Positions 52,985 to 62,491 of a DNA stretch of 64,000 bases are shown here, piece after piece; within the stretch, counting starts at the first letter, position 1, and every line of letters starts with the position of its first letter. The notes beneath the pieces are model-generated. The model did not search any database and was not told where the DNA came from. It saw only the letters and a list, made by a program, of their open reading frames with translations. Location of the stretch: contig NZ_JANIBM010000005.1 in the NCBI RefSeq assembly GCF_024505045.1, positions 62,001-126,000 of the forward strand, read 5' to 3'. Position numbers and translations under genes: made by a program. The DNA is from Methylomonas aurea (GTDB taxonomy: Bacteria; Pseudomonadota; Gammaproteobacteria; Methylococcales; Methylomonadaceae).

Positions 52985-54610
52985 ATGAACGCCGATGACC
53001 GGTCGGCGGCAGCCGATCCTCTGGTCAGCGTCGTTTGCGGCGACCGGATGCGGACGGTGCCGGCCGATCCGCACACTTCCGTGCGCCACGCCCTGGATAC
53101 CGGCGATTTGCGGGTTCGGGCCGCCTGTGGCGGCTTGGGAACCTGCGGCGCCTGCCTGATCACGGTTCTGGAAGGCGAATTCAATCCGCCCACGTTGGCC
53201 GAGCGGCAAAAATTATTGCCGGAAGACCTGGCGCAGGGCCGGCGCCTGGCTTGCCAGTTGTACCCGCGCGGCCCGGCCAAACTGTACCTGGAACATCCAG
53301 CACCGGATTCGGCATGGAAAAGCCCGGACAGTGCCTGCCGCGTGCACGCCGCTGGCAATCCGGCCATGGGAGACTATCCTTTCGGCGTTGCCGTCGATCT
53401 CGGTACCTCCCACATTCGTTTGTCGCTGTGGCAGCGGCAAACCGGCCGCCGGATTGGCAGTCGCATCGGTGTCAATCCCCAGCTTGCCCATGGCGCCGAC
53501 GTCTTGACCCGGCTGGACGCCGAGCGCCTGGCCGCGGCAGAGAGCCTGATATTGGCCGGCGAGGCGCGCCAGGCTGTTATCGAAGGCGTTCGCGACATCC
53601 TCAGTCGCGATTTGGGCGAAATTACCCCCATTCTGCAGCAAGTCGGCAAAGTGTTGATCGTCGGCAATACCGCAATGCTGAGTTTGATTTGCGGCGCCGG
53701 CGACGACAGCCTTTACGATCCGGCGAACTGGCAAGCGTCGATTGCCTGCGTCCCGGACGACCTCGCCGCCTGGCGTGACAACTGGCGCATGCCGCATGCC
53801 GACATCGAGATCGTTCAGCCGCTAGCCGGCTTTGTCGGGTCGGACCTGCTTGCCGCGTTGATTGCCGCCGACATCACCGCACTGCCCGCACCGGCGATGC
53901 TGGCGGATTTCGGTACCAATACCGAAATTGCGTTGTGGGACGGCGGCCGGATATGGGCTACTTCGGTACCGGGTGGCCCGGCGTTCGAAGGCGTCGGCAT
54001 CCGTAACGGTATCGGCGCCGAGGCTGGGGCAATCCAACGCGTCGAGCTTGACGAGGGTTTTCTGCGGCTACAGACCATAGGCGCTGCTTCCGCCCGCGGT
54101 TTCTGCGGCAGCGGCTTTATCGATGCGGTCGCGTTATTGCTGGCGGACGGTGTGATAAAGCCGTCCGGCCGTTTCGCCGCGCCGCAACCGGCAACGGGTT
54201 TGCGCTTAGAGCCGGACAATCCGCGTACTGCGATTTTTGCGAGCGACATCGACATTTTTCAGCGCGCCAAAGCCTCGACCGCGGCCGCCATGGCACAATT
54301 AGCCAAGTTTTCCGGGATCGATTTGGCGAGCCTGAACAGCTTTTGGATCTGCGGCAGCTTCGGTCGGCATTTGCAGGTATCCAGCGCCATCCGCCTCGGC
54401 TTGCTGCCGGACTTGAGCCGGGGACGTTTCCAGATGTTGGCCGATGCCAGTCTGACCGGTTGCGAAAGACTGCTGTTGGCGCCGGACCCTGGTAAATTTA
54501 CAACCGGAATCGCTCAGCGGATCCGCGTCGTCAATCTCGGTGGGGTTGTCGAGTACGAAAACCGCTTCATCGACCACTTGCGCCTGCAACCCTTCGGCGT
54601 TACGGAGTAG
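52985..54610 (+). CDS. Reductive activator of corrinoid proteins (ferredoxin-ASKHA, RACE/RamA-like, DUF4445)
   Basis: A 541-residue protein. Residues 12-100 are a [2Fe-2S] ferredoxin with Cys48, Cys54, Cys57 and Cys90 (ACGGLGTCGACL ... RRLACQ). The rest is the ASKHA ATPase fold of DUF4445: AVDLGTSHIRLSLW near residue 136, IVGNTAMLSL, LADFGTNTEIALWDGG near residue 307 and FWICGSFGRHL near residue 450. Such proteins use ATP to return inactive Co(II) corrinoid to Co(I). The corrinoid protein it should serve starts 5 bp downstream. First gene of a six-gene run; start chosen as the first ATG, although no Shine-Dalgarno sequence is apparent. Confidence 0.9.
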   Translation: MNADDRSAAADPLVSVVCGDRMRTVPADPHTSVRHALDTGDLRVRAACGGLGTCGACLITVLEGEFNPPTLAERQKLLPEDLAQGRRLACQLYPRGPAKLYLEHPAPDSAWKSPDSACRVHAAGNPAMGDYPFGVAVDLGTSHIRLSLWQRQTGRRIGSRIGVNPQLAHGADVLTRLDAERLAAAESLILAGEARQAVIEGVRDILSRDLGEITPILQQVGKVLIVGNTAMLSLICGAGDDSLYDPANWQASIACVPDDLAAWRDNWRMPHADIEIVQPLAGFVGSDLLAALIAADITALPAPAMLADFGTNTEIALWDGGRIWATSVPGGPAFEGVGIRNGIGAEAGAIQRVELDEGFLRLQTIGAASARGFCGSGFIDAVALLLADGVIKPSGRFAAPQPATGLRLEPDNPRTAIFASDIDIFQRAKASTAAAMAQLAKFSGIDLASLNSFWICGSFGRHLQVSSAIRLGLLPDLSRGRFQMLADASLTGCERLLLAPDPGKFTTGIAQRIRVVNLGGVVEYENRFIDHLRLQPFGVTE

Positions 54611-54615
54611 ACACG

Positions 54616-55281
54616 ATGCTTGAGGCCTACATTCAAGCTTACAACGACGCGGTGTTCGAAACCGACAAGCAAACCGCGCTAAACGTGGTTAACCAAGCGC
54701 TGCAAAACGGCTTCAGCGCCGAAGACATTGTGTTCAAACTGGTGATTCCCGCCGTCGAACAAATGATGGCCTTCATCGAACGAGATCCCGACGCCAATCT
54801 GGCTCAACACTTCATGACCGCGCAGATCGCCGCCGACGTCACCGAAAAAATGCTGGAAAAATTCAGCAAACCGCCGGAAATGGTAGGTAGGGTCGTGATC
54901 GGCGCCGCCTACGGCGATCTGCATTCGCTCGGCAAACGTATCGTCTCCGGCTGCCTGAAGTCATTGATGGTCGATGTCGTCGATCTCGGTTGCAACGTCA
55001 GTGCCGAGCGGTTCGTCGATGCCGCGGTGGCCGAACAGGCTCAGGTCATTGCGATTTCGGCGATGATGGTGCACACCGCAATCGGCGAAAACGGTAGCCT
55101 GAAGGTGCGGGCGCTGTTGAAGGAGCGCGGCTTGGAAGACCGGATCAAATTGGCCGTGGGCGGCGCGCCTTACCGTTTCGATCCGGAGTTATATCTGAAG
55201 GTCGGCGCCGACGCCTGGGCTGCCGACGGCGTCAATGCCGCCAAAGCCATCGTCGAATTGATCCGCGAGGTGAAACCGTGA
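54616..55281 (+). CDS. Methyl-carrier corrinoid protein (MtaC/MtbC-like)
   Basis: A 221-residue two-domain corrinoid protein. The N-terminal cap (residues 1-90) is a helical bundle (NVVNQALQNGFSAEDIVFKLVIPA). The C-terminal Rossmann domain binds cobalamin base-off through His103 in GDLHSLGKRIV, which satisfies DxHxxG, with later ISAMMVHTAIGE and AVGGAPYRFD motifs. Such proteins ferry methyl groups between a substrate methyltransferase and an acceptor methyltransferase. Here the activator lies upstream and the acceptor-like gene overlaps by 4 bp, but no substrate methyltransferase is present. Confidence 0.92.
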   Translation: MLEAYIQAYNDAVFETDKQTALNVVNQALQNGFSAEDIVFKLVIPAVEQMMAFIERDPDANLAQHFMTAQIAADVTEKMLEKFSKPPEMVGRVVIGAAYGDLHSLGKRIVSGCLKSLMVDVVDLGCNVSAERFVDAAVAEQAQVIAISAMMVHTAIGENGSLKVRALLKERGLEDRIKLAVGGAPYRFDPELYLKVGADAWAADGVNAAKAIVELIREVKP

Positions 55282-56306
55282 CCCCGCTGCAAATACTGGC
55301 CGCCGCCCAGGACGGTTCGCCGGCGCCGCGGATTCCGGTATTCTGCAACTTGCTGGACCAAGGCGCCCGCGAAGTGGGATTACCGCCGCAGCGTTATTTC
55401 TCCGACGGCGCCGCGGTCGCCGAAGCCCAATTACGTATGCAAAAGCGTTACGGTCACGACAACCTCTGGAGTTTGCACTATGTCGGCAAAGAGGCCGAGA
55501 TTTTGGGTTGCCGGGAAATTTTGTTCGCCGCCGACGGCACGCCGAACGTTGCCGACCTTGTGATCAAAAGCCTCGACGACATCGCAAAGTTCGAAATTCC
55601 GGCGGATATCACCCAAACCGAAGCCTGGCAGCCGATCGGCGAATGCCTGTCGATATTGGCCGGCGAAGTCGGCGCCACCCATCCGATTTGCGCTTACGCC
55701 ACGGCATCCACCACGCTGCCCGCCATCCTGATGGGTATGGATAAATGGATGGAACTGTTTTTGCTCGGTCCGTTCGATCTGCGCGACGAATTGCTGCGCA
55801 AATGTTCCGATTTTTTCCGCCAGCAAATCGCTGCCCTGCGCGCCGCCGGCGCCAACGTACTGGTCTATTCCTCCCCGTTCGGTTCGCCGTATTTCGTCGG
55901 CCGCCGTCAAGTCGAAACCGGCGTGCTGCCGTGGATGCGGCGTGATCTGGCGCCGGGCGGCAGCGACGGCGTGGTCTATTACTGCGGCACGGCGCCATTC
56001 AACGAAGTCATCGATTTGGTGTTCGCCGAATTGGGGATCACGACGTACTATCTCGGGCCGCAGGCGGACCTGGCCGAAGCGAAGTCGCTGATCGGCGATC
56101 GCGGCCTGTGTTGCGGTACGATCGACGATATCCGCATGATCCATTGGACGCCGGAACAGACTCGGGCCGAAGTTAAACGCATCATCGAAATCGGAAAACC
56201 CGGCGGCTTTTTTTTATTCGGTACCGGCGTGATGCCGTTAGCGATACCGGAAGCCAATATCCGGGAGATGCTGGCAGCGGCCTTCGAATACGGGAGCTGG
56301 CAATGA
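55278..56306 (+). CDS. UroD/MtaA-family corrinoid methyltransferase-like protein with altered zinc site
   Basis: A 342-residue TIM-barrel protein of the uroporphyrinogen decarboxylase superfamily, closest in character to MtaA/MtbA/CmuA methyl-acceptor methyltransferases. In those enzymes zinc is held by His-x-Cys and a distant Cys. Here the first site reads Tyr234-Tyr235-Cys236 (VVYYCGTAP) and the last reads GTGVMP (Val318), so two of three ligands seem replaced. GLCCGTIDD at residues 276-284 supplies other cysteines. It may therefore bind the methylated corrinoid without normal thiol methylation. Both its ends overlap neighbours by 4 bp. Confidence 0.8.
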   Translation: MTPLQILAAAQDGSPAPRIPVFCNLLDQGAREVGLPPQRYFSDGAAVAEAQLRMQKRYGHDNLWSLHYVGKEAEILGCREILFAADGTPNVADLVIKSLDDIAKFEIPADITQTEAWQPIGECLSILAGEVGATHPICAYATASTTLPAILMGMDKWMELFLLGPFDLRDELLRKCSDFFRQQIAALRAAGANVLVYSSPFGSPYFVGRRQVETGVLPWMRRDLAPGGSDGVVYYCGTAPFNEVIDLVFAELGITTYYLGPQADLAEAKSLIGDRGLCCGTIDDIRMIHWTPEQTRAEVKRIIEIGKPGGFFLFGTGVMPLAIPEANIREMLAAAFEYGSWQ

Positions 56307-56923
56307 AAGCGTTTACCTTGAAACCGGAGCCGCAACCTACCTTAACCCTGGTCGGCTGCGGTATCCTGCGTAAGGAAGTGGACCGCCTGATCGAAAAAAA
56401 CCATTGGACCGTGCATACCCATTATTTGGATTCGGCGCTGCACAACTATCTGAATCGCTTGGCGACCGAATTGAACCAAGCCCTGGAAGAGCGCGAGAAA
56501 CTGGGCGAGAAAACCGTGGTGTTCTACGGCAGTTGCCATCCGTTGATGGAAAGTTATCTGGAAGCCCACCATACCTGCCGCACCCAAGGCCAAAACTGCA
56601 TCGTCATGCTGCTGGGTTACGAGCGCTTCATGCAGGAATTAGAAAACGGCGCCTATTTTCTGTTGGAGGACTGGGCCTTGACTTGGGAACCGATGATTAC
56701 CGCCTGCTTCGGCAACAACAGCACCGTCGTCCGCGAGATTTTCCACAGCAGCCATAAGTATATTCTGGCACTGCGCACGCCCTGCAATGGGGACTTTACC
56801 CGCGCCGCAGAGGCGGCGGCGCGCTTCGTCGATTTGCCGCTACGCTGGCAGGATGTCGACCTGGATCACCTGGAATCGGTGCTGGCCGATGCCATTCAAC
56901 GCCGTTCGGCCTCCGAGCTGTAA
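56303..56923 (+). CDS. DUF1638 protein of the corrinoid operon
   Basis: A 206-residue cytoplasmic protein that matches DUF1638: the [18 protein letters not shown] opening, [27 protein letters not shown] and the [22 protein letters not shown] stretch. The family occurs with corrinoid methyltransferase genes in methanogens and acetogens; its function is unknown. Conserved Cys and His residues (VGCG, YGSCH) hint at metal or corrinoid contact. It overlaps the MtaA-like gene by 4 bp and its TAA shares a base with the kinase ATG (TAATG). Confidence 0.84.
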   Translation: MKAFTLKPEPQPTLTLVGCGILRKEVDRLIEKNHWTVHTHYLDSALHNYLNRLATELNQALEEREKLGEKTVVFYGSCHPLMESYLEAHHTCRTQGQNCIVMLLGYERFMQELENGAYFLLEDWALTWEPMITACFGNNSTVVREIFHSSHKYILALRTPCNGDFTRAAEAAARFVDLPLRWQDVDLDHLESVLADAIQRRSASEL

Positions 56924-58551
56924 TGTCCGCGCAATCCAGCCAGCAAGCGTTACTGGAACGAATCGAGCATTTGGAAGCCCGGTTGCGCAAGGTGTCGGAA
57001 GAAAAAGCCAACCTGTATCTGATTCTGCACATGGTGGAATTGCTGAATCCGATCGCCGGTGTCGACAGCATGCTGGAGAACCTGATGATGGCGTTGTGCG
57101 GCAGCCTGGGCGGCAGCAACGTCGAAATCTATTACTTGGAAGATGGTGAAATCCAGTACGCCAATTTGGCCGGCGACCGCAGTAGGCTCGCCAAAATCGA
57201 CGATCCGCTCGTTGCTCAGGTATTTGAGCAGCGCCGCTTCGTCGAGCAGCCCAGCGACTCGGCGCACACCCTGCTGCGCGGTTCGACGCCGGCCGTGGCC
57301 TGTACCTGGGTCATGCCGTTGCTGGCCGGTAAGGAACTGGTCGGGGTGGTCAAAATGACCGACATGCTCGGTAGTGCGCAAATGCGCGACTATCTGGCAC
57401 CTTTTTTTTCGCACATGGCCTTGATTTTGAGCAACGAGATCAAGACCCGGATCGCCGAAGCGGCGAACAAGGCCAAAAGCAATTTTTTAGCAACGATGTC
57501 TCACGAAATCCGTACTCCATTGAACGGCATCCTCGGCATGGCGCAATTGCTGACGCTGCCCGACTGCTCGGCGGAAAAACACCGCGAGTGCGCCCGTACC
57601 ATCCTGTCTTCCGGCCAAACCCTGTTGACTCTGCTCAACGACGTGCTCGACCTGTCCAAGATCGAAGCCAATCGCCTGGAATTAAACCATGCGCCGGTAT
57701 CTCCGGCCCATATTCTGCGGGAAGTCCATTCGTTGTTCAGCGAAAGTGCCCGCCAAAAAAATCTCACGCTGGCCACGGCCTGGACCGGCCCGGCGGAACA
57801 ATGCTATCTGCTCGACCAGATCCGGTTACGGCAAATGCTATCCAATCTGGTCAGCAACGCCGTCAAATTCAGTGACTCCGGCGAAATCGTATTGCTGGGG
57901 CGGGAACTCGGCCGCGGTCATTGCGGCGCTTGCTTGGAATTTTCGGTGACGGACAACGGCGTCGGTATCAGCGAGGAACAACAGCGACTGCTGTTCAAGC
58001 CGTTCAGCCAGGTCGATGCTGGCTCGACCCGGCGCTATGCCGGAACGGGGCTGGGGCTTTCCATAGTACGCCGTTTTGCCGAGTTGATGGGCGGCGAAGC
58101 CGGCGTGGACAGCGTGGTCGGCAAGGGTTCGCGTTTTTGGTTCCGGGTAGAGGGCGAGCAGGCCGACTGTCCGCTGCTTGCGAACGGAACCAACGGCAAA
58201 TCTGAGCTGCAGGAAGTCTCCCGGCTTGTCGCGGCACCGGCAGCGAATGAGCAGTTTAGCCCGGAAGCTCCGCCGCAATCGGCTATACCGTCCGCCGAAA
58301 TCGCGTTTCTGCATGGCCTTCCGCAGATTGGCGCGGAACTGGACGAACTGGAGCGGCTATTGGCGAAAAACATGTTCCAGGCGGTCAGCCAGTACAAGCT
58401 ACTGCAAGCCGAACTGGCGCCGCCGGTTGTGGCGGAACGTTTTGCCGCGGTGGGCCAAGCGGTCAACGACATGAAATTCGAACAAGCCTTGGCCCAACTG
58501 CGGTTGTTTCGCGCTGCGCTAATCCCGGATGCAGGCGAAGCGCATGGTTAA
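56923..58551 (+). CDS. Cytoplasmic GAF-type histidine kinase
   Basis: A 542-residue kinase with no membrane segment. Residues 1-40 are a coiled coil and 45-170 a GAF-like sensor ([38 protein letters not shown]). The kinase core has phospho-His194 in [20 protein letters not shown] and an HATPase with [21 protein letters not shown] and [12 protein letters not shown]. After a low-complexity linker the last 80 residues form a helical HPt-like module ([23 protein letters not shown]), with no obvious phosphorylatable histidine. Translation is coupled to DUF1638 (TAATG) and to the GGDEF-EAL gene (8-bp overlap), so its input is probably the corrinoid module. Confidence 0.92.
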   Translation: MSAQSSQQALLERIEHLEARLRKVSEEKANLYLILHMVELLNPIAGVDSMLENLMMALCGSLGGSNVEIYYLEDGEIQYANLAGDRSRLAKIDDPLVAQVFEQRRFVEQPSDSAHTLLRGSTPAVACTWVMPLLAGKELVGVVKMTDMLGSAQMRDYLAPFFSHMALILSNEIKTRIAEAANKAKSNFLATMSHEIRTPLNGILGMAQLLTLPDCSAEKHRECARTILSSGQTLLTLLNDVLDLSKIEANRLELNHAPVSPAHILREVHSLFSESARQKNLTLATAWTGPAEQCYLLDQIRLRQMLSNLVSNAVKFSDSGEIVLLGRELGRGHCGACLEFSVTDNGVGISEEQQRLLFKPFSQVDAGSTRRYAGTGLGLSIVRRFAELMGGEAGVDSVVGKGSRFWFRVEGEQADCPLLANGTNGKSELQEVSRLVAAPAANEQFSPEAPPQSAIPSAEIAFLHGLPQIGAELDELERLLAKNMFQAVSQYKLLQAELAPPVVAERFAAVGQAVNDMKFEQALAQLRLFRAALIPDAGEAHG

Positions 58552-60673
58552 AGATAACCAAAAGATACTCGCCATCGACGACATGCCGACTAATCTGGCG
58601 CTGCTGGGTTTGGCGTTACAGGACGACTATCAGATTCAGATCGCCACCTCCGGCGCGAAGGGCCTGGAGTTGGCGAGCGACGATCCGCCGGATCTGATTC
58701 TGTTGGACATCATGATGCCTGACATGGACGGCTACGAAACCTGCCGCCGGCTGAAACTCGATCCGCGGTTGCGCGATATTCCGGTGGTGTTCGTCACCGC
58801 GATGAACGACGCCGAGGCCGAGACCGAAGGTTTTGCGCTGGGTGCCGCCGATTATCTGACCAAACCGCTCAATATCGAAATCGCCCGGCTGCGGATTCGC
58901 AACCTGTTGGAACGCGAACGGCTCCGCCGCGAATTGCAGCGGCGCGAGGCCGATTTACGGCTGGCCGCCAGCGTATTCGCCCATACTCACGACAGCGTGG
59001 TGATAACCGATGCCGAAAACCGGATCATCGATGTAAATAACGCTTTTTGCCGGATGACCGGTTACGCTAAGGAAGAAGTGCTGGGCAAAAATCCCAGTGT
59101 GCTGAAATCCGGTCGGCAATCGGCCGAATTTTACGAAAATATGTGGTGTTCGCTGCTGGGCAGCGGCTATTGGAACGGCGAATTGTGGAACCGGCGCAAG
59201 AGCGGCGAGGTATACGCCGCCCTGACTTCGATTTCGGTGGTACGCGACGAACAGGGAAGGGTGCATCACTACATCGGGCTTTCTGCCGATATTACGCCGC
59301 TAAAGAACCATGAGCTCGACCTGGAACGCATCGCCCATTTCGATCCGTTGACCGGTATACCCAACCGAGTCCTACTGGCCGATCGTCTGAACCAGGCCCT
59401 GGCGCATACCCGCCGCGCCAACAACACGATGGCGGTATGCTATCTGGATCTGGACGGTTTCAAACCGATCAACGACCAATTCGGCCACGATATCGGCGAC
59501 CAATTGCTGATCGAGATTTCGCAACGTATCAAGGACTGTTTGCGTGCCGGCGACACGGTCGCTCGAATCGGCGGCGACGAATTCGTGTTGCTGTTGTTGG
59601 ATTTTAATGCGGCGCACGAGTGCCAGGCGGTATTGCAGCGCATGCTGGACCGGGTGGCGGAATCGGCGTCGATCGGCGGCCACTGCGTCAGTGTTTCGGC
59701 CAGCCTCGGTTACACGCTGTTTCCGGCCGACCCGGCCGACACCGAAACCCTGCTGCGCCATGCCGACCAAGCCATGTACTCCGCGAAGCAGGGCGGCAAA
59801 AACCGTTACCACTTGTTCGATCGCGAGCAAGACAGGCTCAGCACGGTACGCGGAGGCAATTTGGCGCGCATCGGCTCGGCGTTGCGCAACGGCGAATTGG
59901 TGTTGTATTTCCAACCCAAAGTCAATATGCGCAGCGGCCGGATATTGGGTGCCGAAGCCTTGATCCGTTGGCGCCATCCCGAACGCGGCCTGTTGGTTCC
60001 GGCGGCATTTCTGCCGGATATCGAAGGCTCCGATTTGGCTATCGCCGTCGGCAACTGGGTATTGCGCCAAGCTTTGGCGCATGCCGCCGGTTGGCAAGCC
60101 GCGGGCCTGAAAATCCCGCTCAGCGTCAACGTCGCACCGCGGCACTTGTTGGATGCTGATTTCGTCGCCACATTGCAAACCGGCTTTGCCCAATATCCAC
60201 AACTGGCGCCGAATTGCTTGGAGCTGGAGATTCTGGAAACCGCTGCGCTGGAAGACATCGGCCGCGTCACCGGCGTCATGCGGGAATGCCAGAAACTGGG
60301 TGTCAGCTTTGCCCTCGACGATTTCGGTACCGGTTATTCGTCATTGACTTATCTGAAAGCCCTGCCGGCCGAAACCCTGAAAATCGATCAATCCTTTATC
60401 CGCGACATCTTGGCCGATCCGGACGATTTGGCCATCGTTACCGGCATCATCAATTTGAGCGCCGCGTTCAAGCGGCAAGTGGTGGCGGAGGGCGTGGAAA
60501 GCGCCGCTCATGGCTCATTGCTGCTGGAACTGGGTTGCGACAACGCCCAGGGTTACGGCATTGCTCGGCCAATGCCGGCCGAACAACTGCCGGCTTGGAT
60601 CTCCGCTTGGTTGCCGCATCGGGAGTGGCGGCAGGGCTCCGGCCAGCGAACATTGCCGCTACGGATGGGGTAA
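58544..60673 (+). CDS. REC-PAS-GGDEF-EAL c-di-GMP enzyme
   Basis: A 709-residue response regulator from the ATG inside the kinase gene (a start 15 bp upstream is possible). The receiver has phospho-Asp55 in [19 protein letters not shown] domain spans about residues 135-250. GGDEF is intact ([11 protein letters not shown], near residue 343), as is [16 protein letters not shown] near 470, [35 protein letters not shown] and EGVES. It could therefore make or degrade c-di-GMP. As the last gene of the operon and overlapping the kinase, it is the likely output of the corrinoid-linked pathway. Confidence 0.93.
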   Translation: MVKDNQKILAIDDMPTNLALLGLALQDDYQIQIATSGAKGLELASDDPPDLILLDIMMPDMDGYETCRRLKLDPRLRDIPVVFVTAMNDAEAETEGFALGAADYLTKPLNIEIARLRIRNLLERERLRRELQRREADLRLAASVFAHTHDSVVITDAENRIIDVNNAFCRMTGYAKEEVLGKNPSVLKSGRQSAEFYENMWCSLLGSGYWNGELWNRRKSGEVYAALTSISVVRDEQGRVHHYIGLSADITPLKNHELDLERIAHFDPLTGIPNRVLLADRLNQALAHTRRANNTMAVCYLDLDGFKPINDQFGHDIGDQLLIEISQRIKDCLRAGDTVARIGGDEFVLLLLDFNAAHECQAVLQRMLDRVAESASIGGHCVSVSASLGYTLFPADPADTETLLRHADQAMYSAKQGGKNRYHLFDREQDRLSTVRGGNLARIGSALRNGELVLYFQPKVNMRSGRILGAEALIRWRHPERGLLVPAAFLPDIEGSDLAIAVGNWVLRQALAHAAGWQAAGLKIPLSVNVAPRHLLDADFVATLQTGFAQYPQLAPNCLELEILETAALEDIGRVTGVMRECQKLGVSFALDDFGTGYSSLTYLKALPAETLKIDQSFIRDILADPDDLAIVTGIINLSAAFKRQVVAEGVESAAHGSLLLELGCDNAQGYGIARPMPAEQLPAWISAWLPHREWRQGSGQRTLPLRMG

Positions 60674-60718
60674 ATTCTCCTAGGGGGCGCCCGGCTTTAG
60701 GCCTGCAGCAGCTTTCAA

Positions 60719-60735
60719 GGGCGCTATATGCGCCC
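60719..60735 (+). terminator. Weak hairpin after the corrinoid operon
   Basis: GGGCGC-TATAT-GCGCCC is a 6-bp GC hairpin 46 bp after the GGDEF-EAL stop. No T-run follows on this strand (CTCCATAAAAAA comes next), so it is at best a weak or factor-dependent terminator. Confidence 0.35.
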
Positions 60736-61393
60736 CTCCATAAAAAATCGGTTTGGCAGAAGTGAATGGGCTCGCGGCAATTAATCGGCGTGTTTAGCGG
60801 GGCTACAAAGATGAGCTGGCGAAAAAATTTTCAACTATTTGATTGCATTGTATTTATCTGGGAATGTTCTGTGTTCGCCGAGTGAGGAAAATCAATTTAA
60901 TTAAAGGACTGAATTATTTTTTACAACTCCTTAGAGGCGTTTGATTTTCTATATTTGCACATTGGACAATCTATATTTAGTAGTAAAAATCTCTCGCACT
61001 CACGGCATATAGTCGATTTTCGTCCAACTTAACGGGTGTGCAATTGTTTTTCAACAGCCTGCTAAGATATCGTAGACAATATACTGTTAACGGCAACGAT
61101 TGGACGAGCTTTTCAGAATTTATGCTGGCTGCCGGTCAGATCGAATGCTTCAATTTGATCAAAGTCCTAAATTGTTTTGTCTGCTCCCGCGCCGAATGTT
61201 AAAAAGCGGTTCGGCGGAGGTTTTGGGGCGGTAAGGCAACGTATATTGAGATAATTTGCCAAGTTTACTGCTATATCAAGTTCGTTAATACGCAGAGTTT
61301 AGAAAATCGACAACTCGTTAACCGGGTATGAGCATGAACCGAACGCTAGTGATATTATTTTTTTAATTTAAAGATGGAAAAGGAAAATTTGCC
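60736..61393. other. AT-rich gene-free region
   Basis: About 660 bp without a credible gene, clearly more AT-rich than the operon before it. TTTTTCAACAGCC (61047-61059) resembles the GGCTGTTGAAAAA end seen on several insertion sequences, but no transposase or second end is present. The last 60 bp, with a long T/A run, probably contain the promoter of the methyltransferase gene. Confidence 0.4.
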
Positions 61394-62299
61394 GTGCCGT
61401 TATCCAAACTAAACAATCCAGTTTCTTGGTTCTGGAGAAGCCTCAAAGAACATACGAAGGCATTTCCAAAGATGTCAGACCTCAGCAATTTGGCGGATAC
61501 CGCGCGTATTCGCCATATACAGTGGTTGCACGAGAGCAGCGATTTCGGAAACCCAGACGATCTGGCGGGCGAGTTGATGGCGGCCAAAGTCCGCAAGGAG
61601 TGTTTTAAACTCAATAGCGAAGCCATCGTAAAAATGCGCAAAAACCCCTACTATTACTACTTGGTTGCGCGGACTAAGTTCTACGACCAGTTGCTCCTTG
61701 ATTCGGTCGCGACAGGCATTCGCCGCGTGTTGATAGTTGGAGCGGGGTTTGATACTCGTTTGTATCGCTTTGGAGACTACCTCGCCAAGCATGGCATTGA
61801 AGTTGCGGAATCTGATCAACCCGATGCGGCGGCGATAAAGCAAAAGCTCGCTAAAAAGCTTCCCCATTCCGAACGAGTTCGCTATCTGACGATAGATCTT
61901 AATAAGCAGGGTACGTGGAATGACTTGCTGGATTGGCTCGATACCAACAACACTGATCCCACGCTGATTTTTGCCGAAGGCGTAAGCCCATACGTGGAAA
62001 GTTCCAAGTTTTTAAATTTCTTGGCCGAGATTGCAGCCCGTATGCCCAGCGGAAGTTGGCTGGCTTATGATTTCAAGCGAGTCGGAGCTCGCGACGATTT
62101 TGGAATAACAGAGGAAGTGTTATCGCCTTTTCGCCTGCCATTGGATAAGGAATTCATAGAGGATAAACACGCTAGCCTCGGTTTTACGCATGTCTCGCTT
62201 ACTTCCTCGCTAGAGTTGATGGAGGCCTTTATTCCTAGTTGGAACGAGGAAGTATCTCCATTGTTTGATGAAGACGCGTTACTTAAAGTCAGGCGCTGA
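61394..62299 (+). CDS. Class I SAM methyltransferase of the leucine carboxyl methyltransferase family
   Basis: A 301-residue protein of the LCM/TIGR00027 type. Family motifs: ADTARIRHIQW near residue 34, the SAM-binding VLIVGAGFDTRLYRF near residue 114, the acidic ESDQPDAAAIKQ near residue 138, and LIFAEGVSPYV near residue 193. A GTG start at 61394 with AAGGAAAA upstream is chosen; an ATG at 61472 (MSDLSNLADTA) is an alternative. Substrate is unknown; family members methylate O or carboxyl groups in secondary or surface metabolites. It opens the AT-richer glycan region. Confidence 0.85.
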   Translation: MPLSKLNNPVSWFWRSLKEHTKAFPKMSDLSNLADTARIRHIQWLHESSDFGNPDDLAGELMAAKVRKECFKLNSEAIVKMRKNPYYYYLVARTKFYDQLLLDSVATGIRRVLIVGAGFDTRLYRFGDYLAKHGIEVAESDQPDAAAIKQKLAKKLPHSERVRYLTIDLNKQGTWNDLLDWLDTNNTDPTLIFAEGVSPYVESSKFLNFLAEIAARMPSGSWLAYDFKRVGARDDFGITEEVLSPFRLPLDKEFIEDKHASLGFTHVSLTSSLELMEAFIPSWNEEVSPLFDEDALLKVRR

Positions 62300-62353
62300 G
62301 TCCGGCGCGGCAATTACACTGAAAATAACGCCATGGACTCCATTATTATGTTA

Positions 62354-62439
62354 CGCCGCCTAAAATAACAACCTGGCATCAAAATAGCACGGATCGAAAC
62401 TTTTTCGTCTAAAGTTTTAACTGCCGGATTTAGGCGGCG
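62354..62439. repeat. 11-bp inverted repeats in the gap before the glycosyltransferases
   Basis: CGCCGCCTAAA (62354-62364) and TTTAGGCGGCG (62429-62439) are perfect inverted repeats 64 bp apart; AACAACC and GGTTGTT lie beside them. They could be ends of a small non-autonomous element or a long hairpin in the 192-bp gap. No target duplication was identified. Confidence 0.4.
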
Positions 62440-62491
62440 GTTGTTTGGCGATGATTTATTATCATCGATTGATTGGCATATTGGGTAATTT

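Noticed and set aside
60681-60735. GGGCGC-rich stretch after the GGDEF-EAL gene as a strong intrinsic terminator
   Set aside because: A hairpin is present but no T-run follows, so only a weak terminator call was kept.
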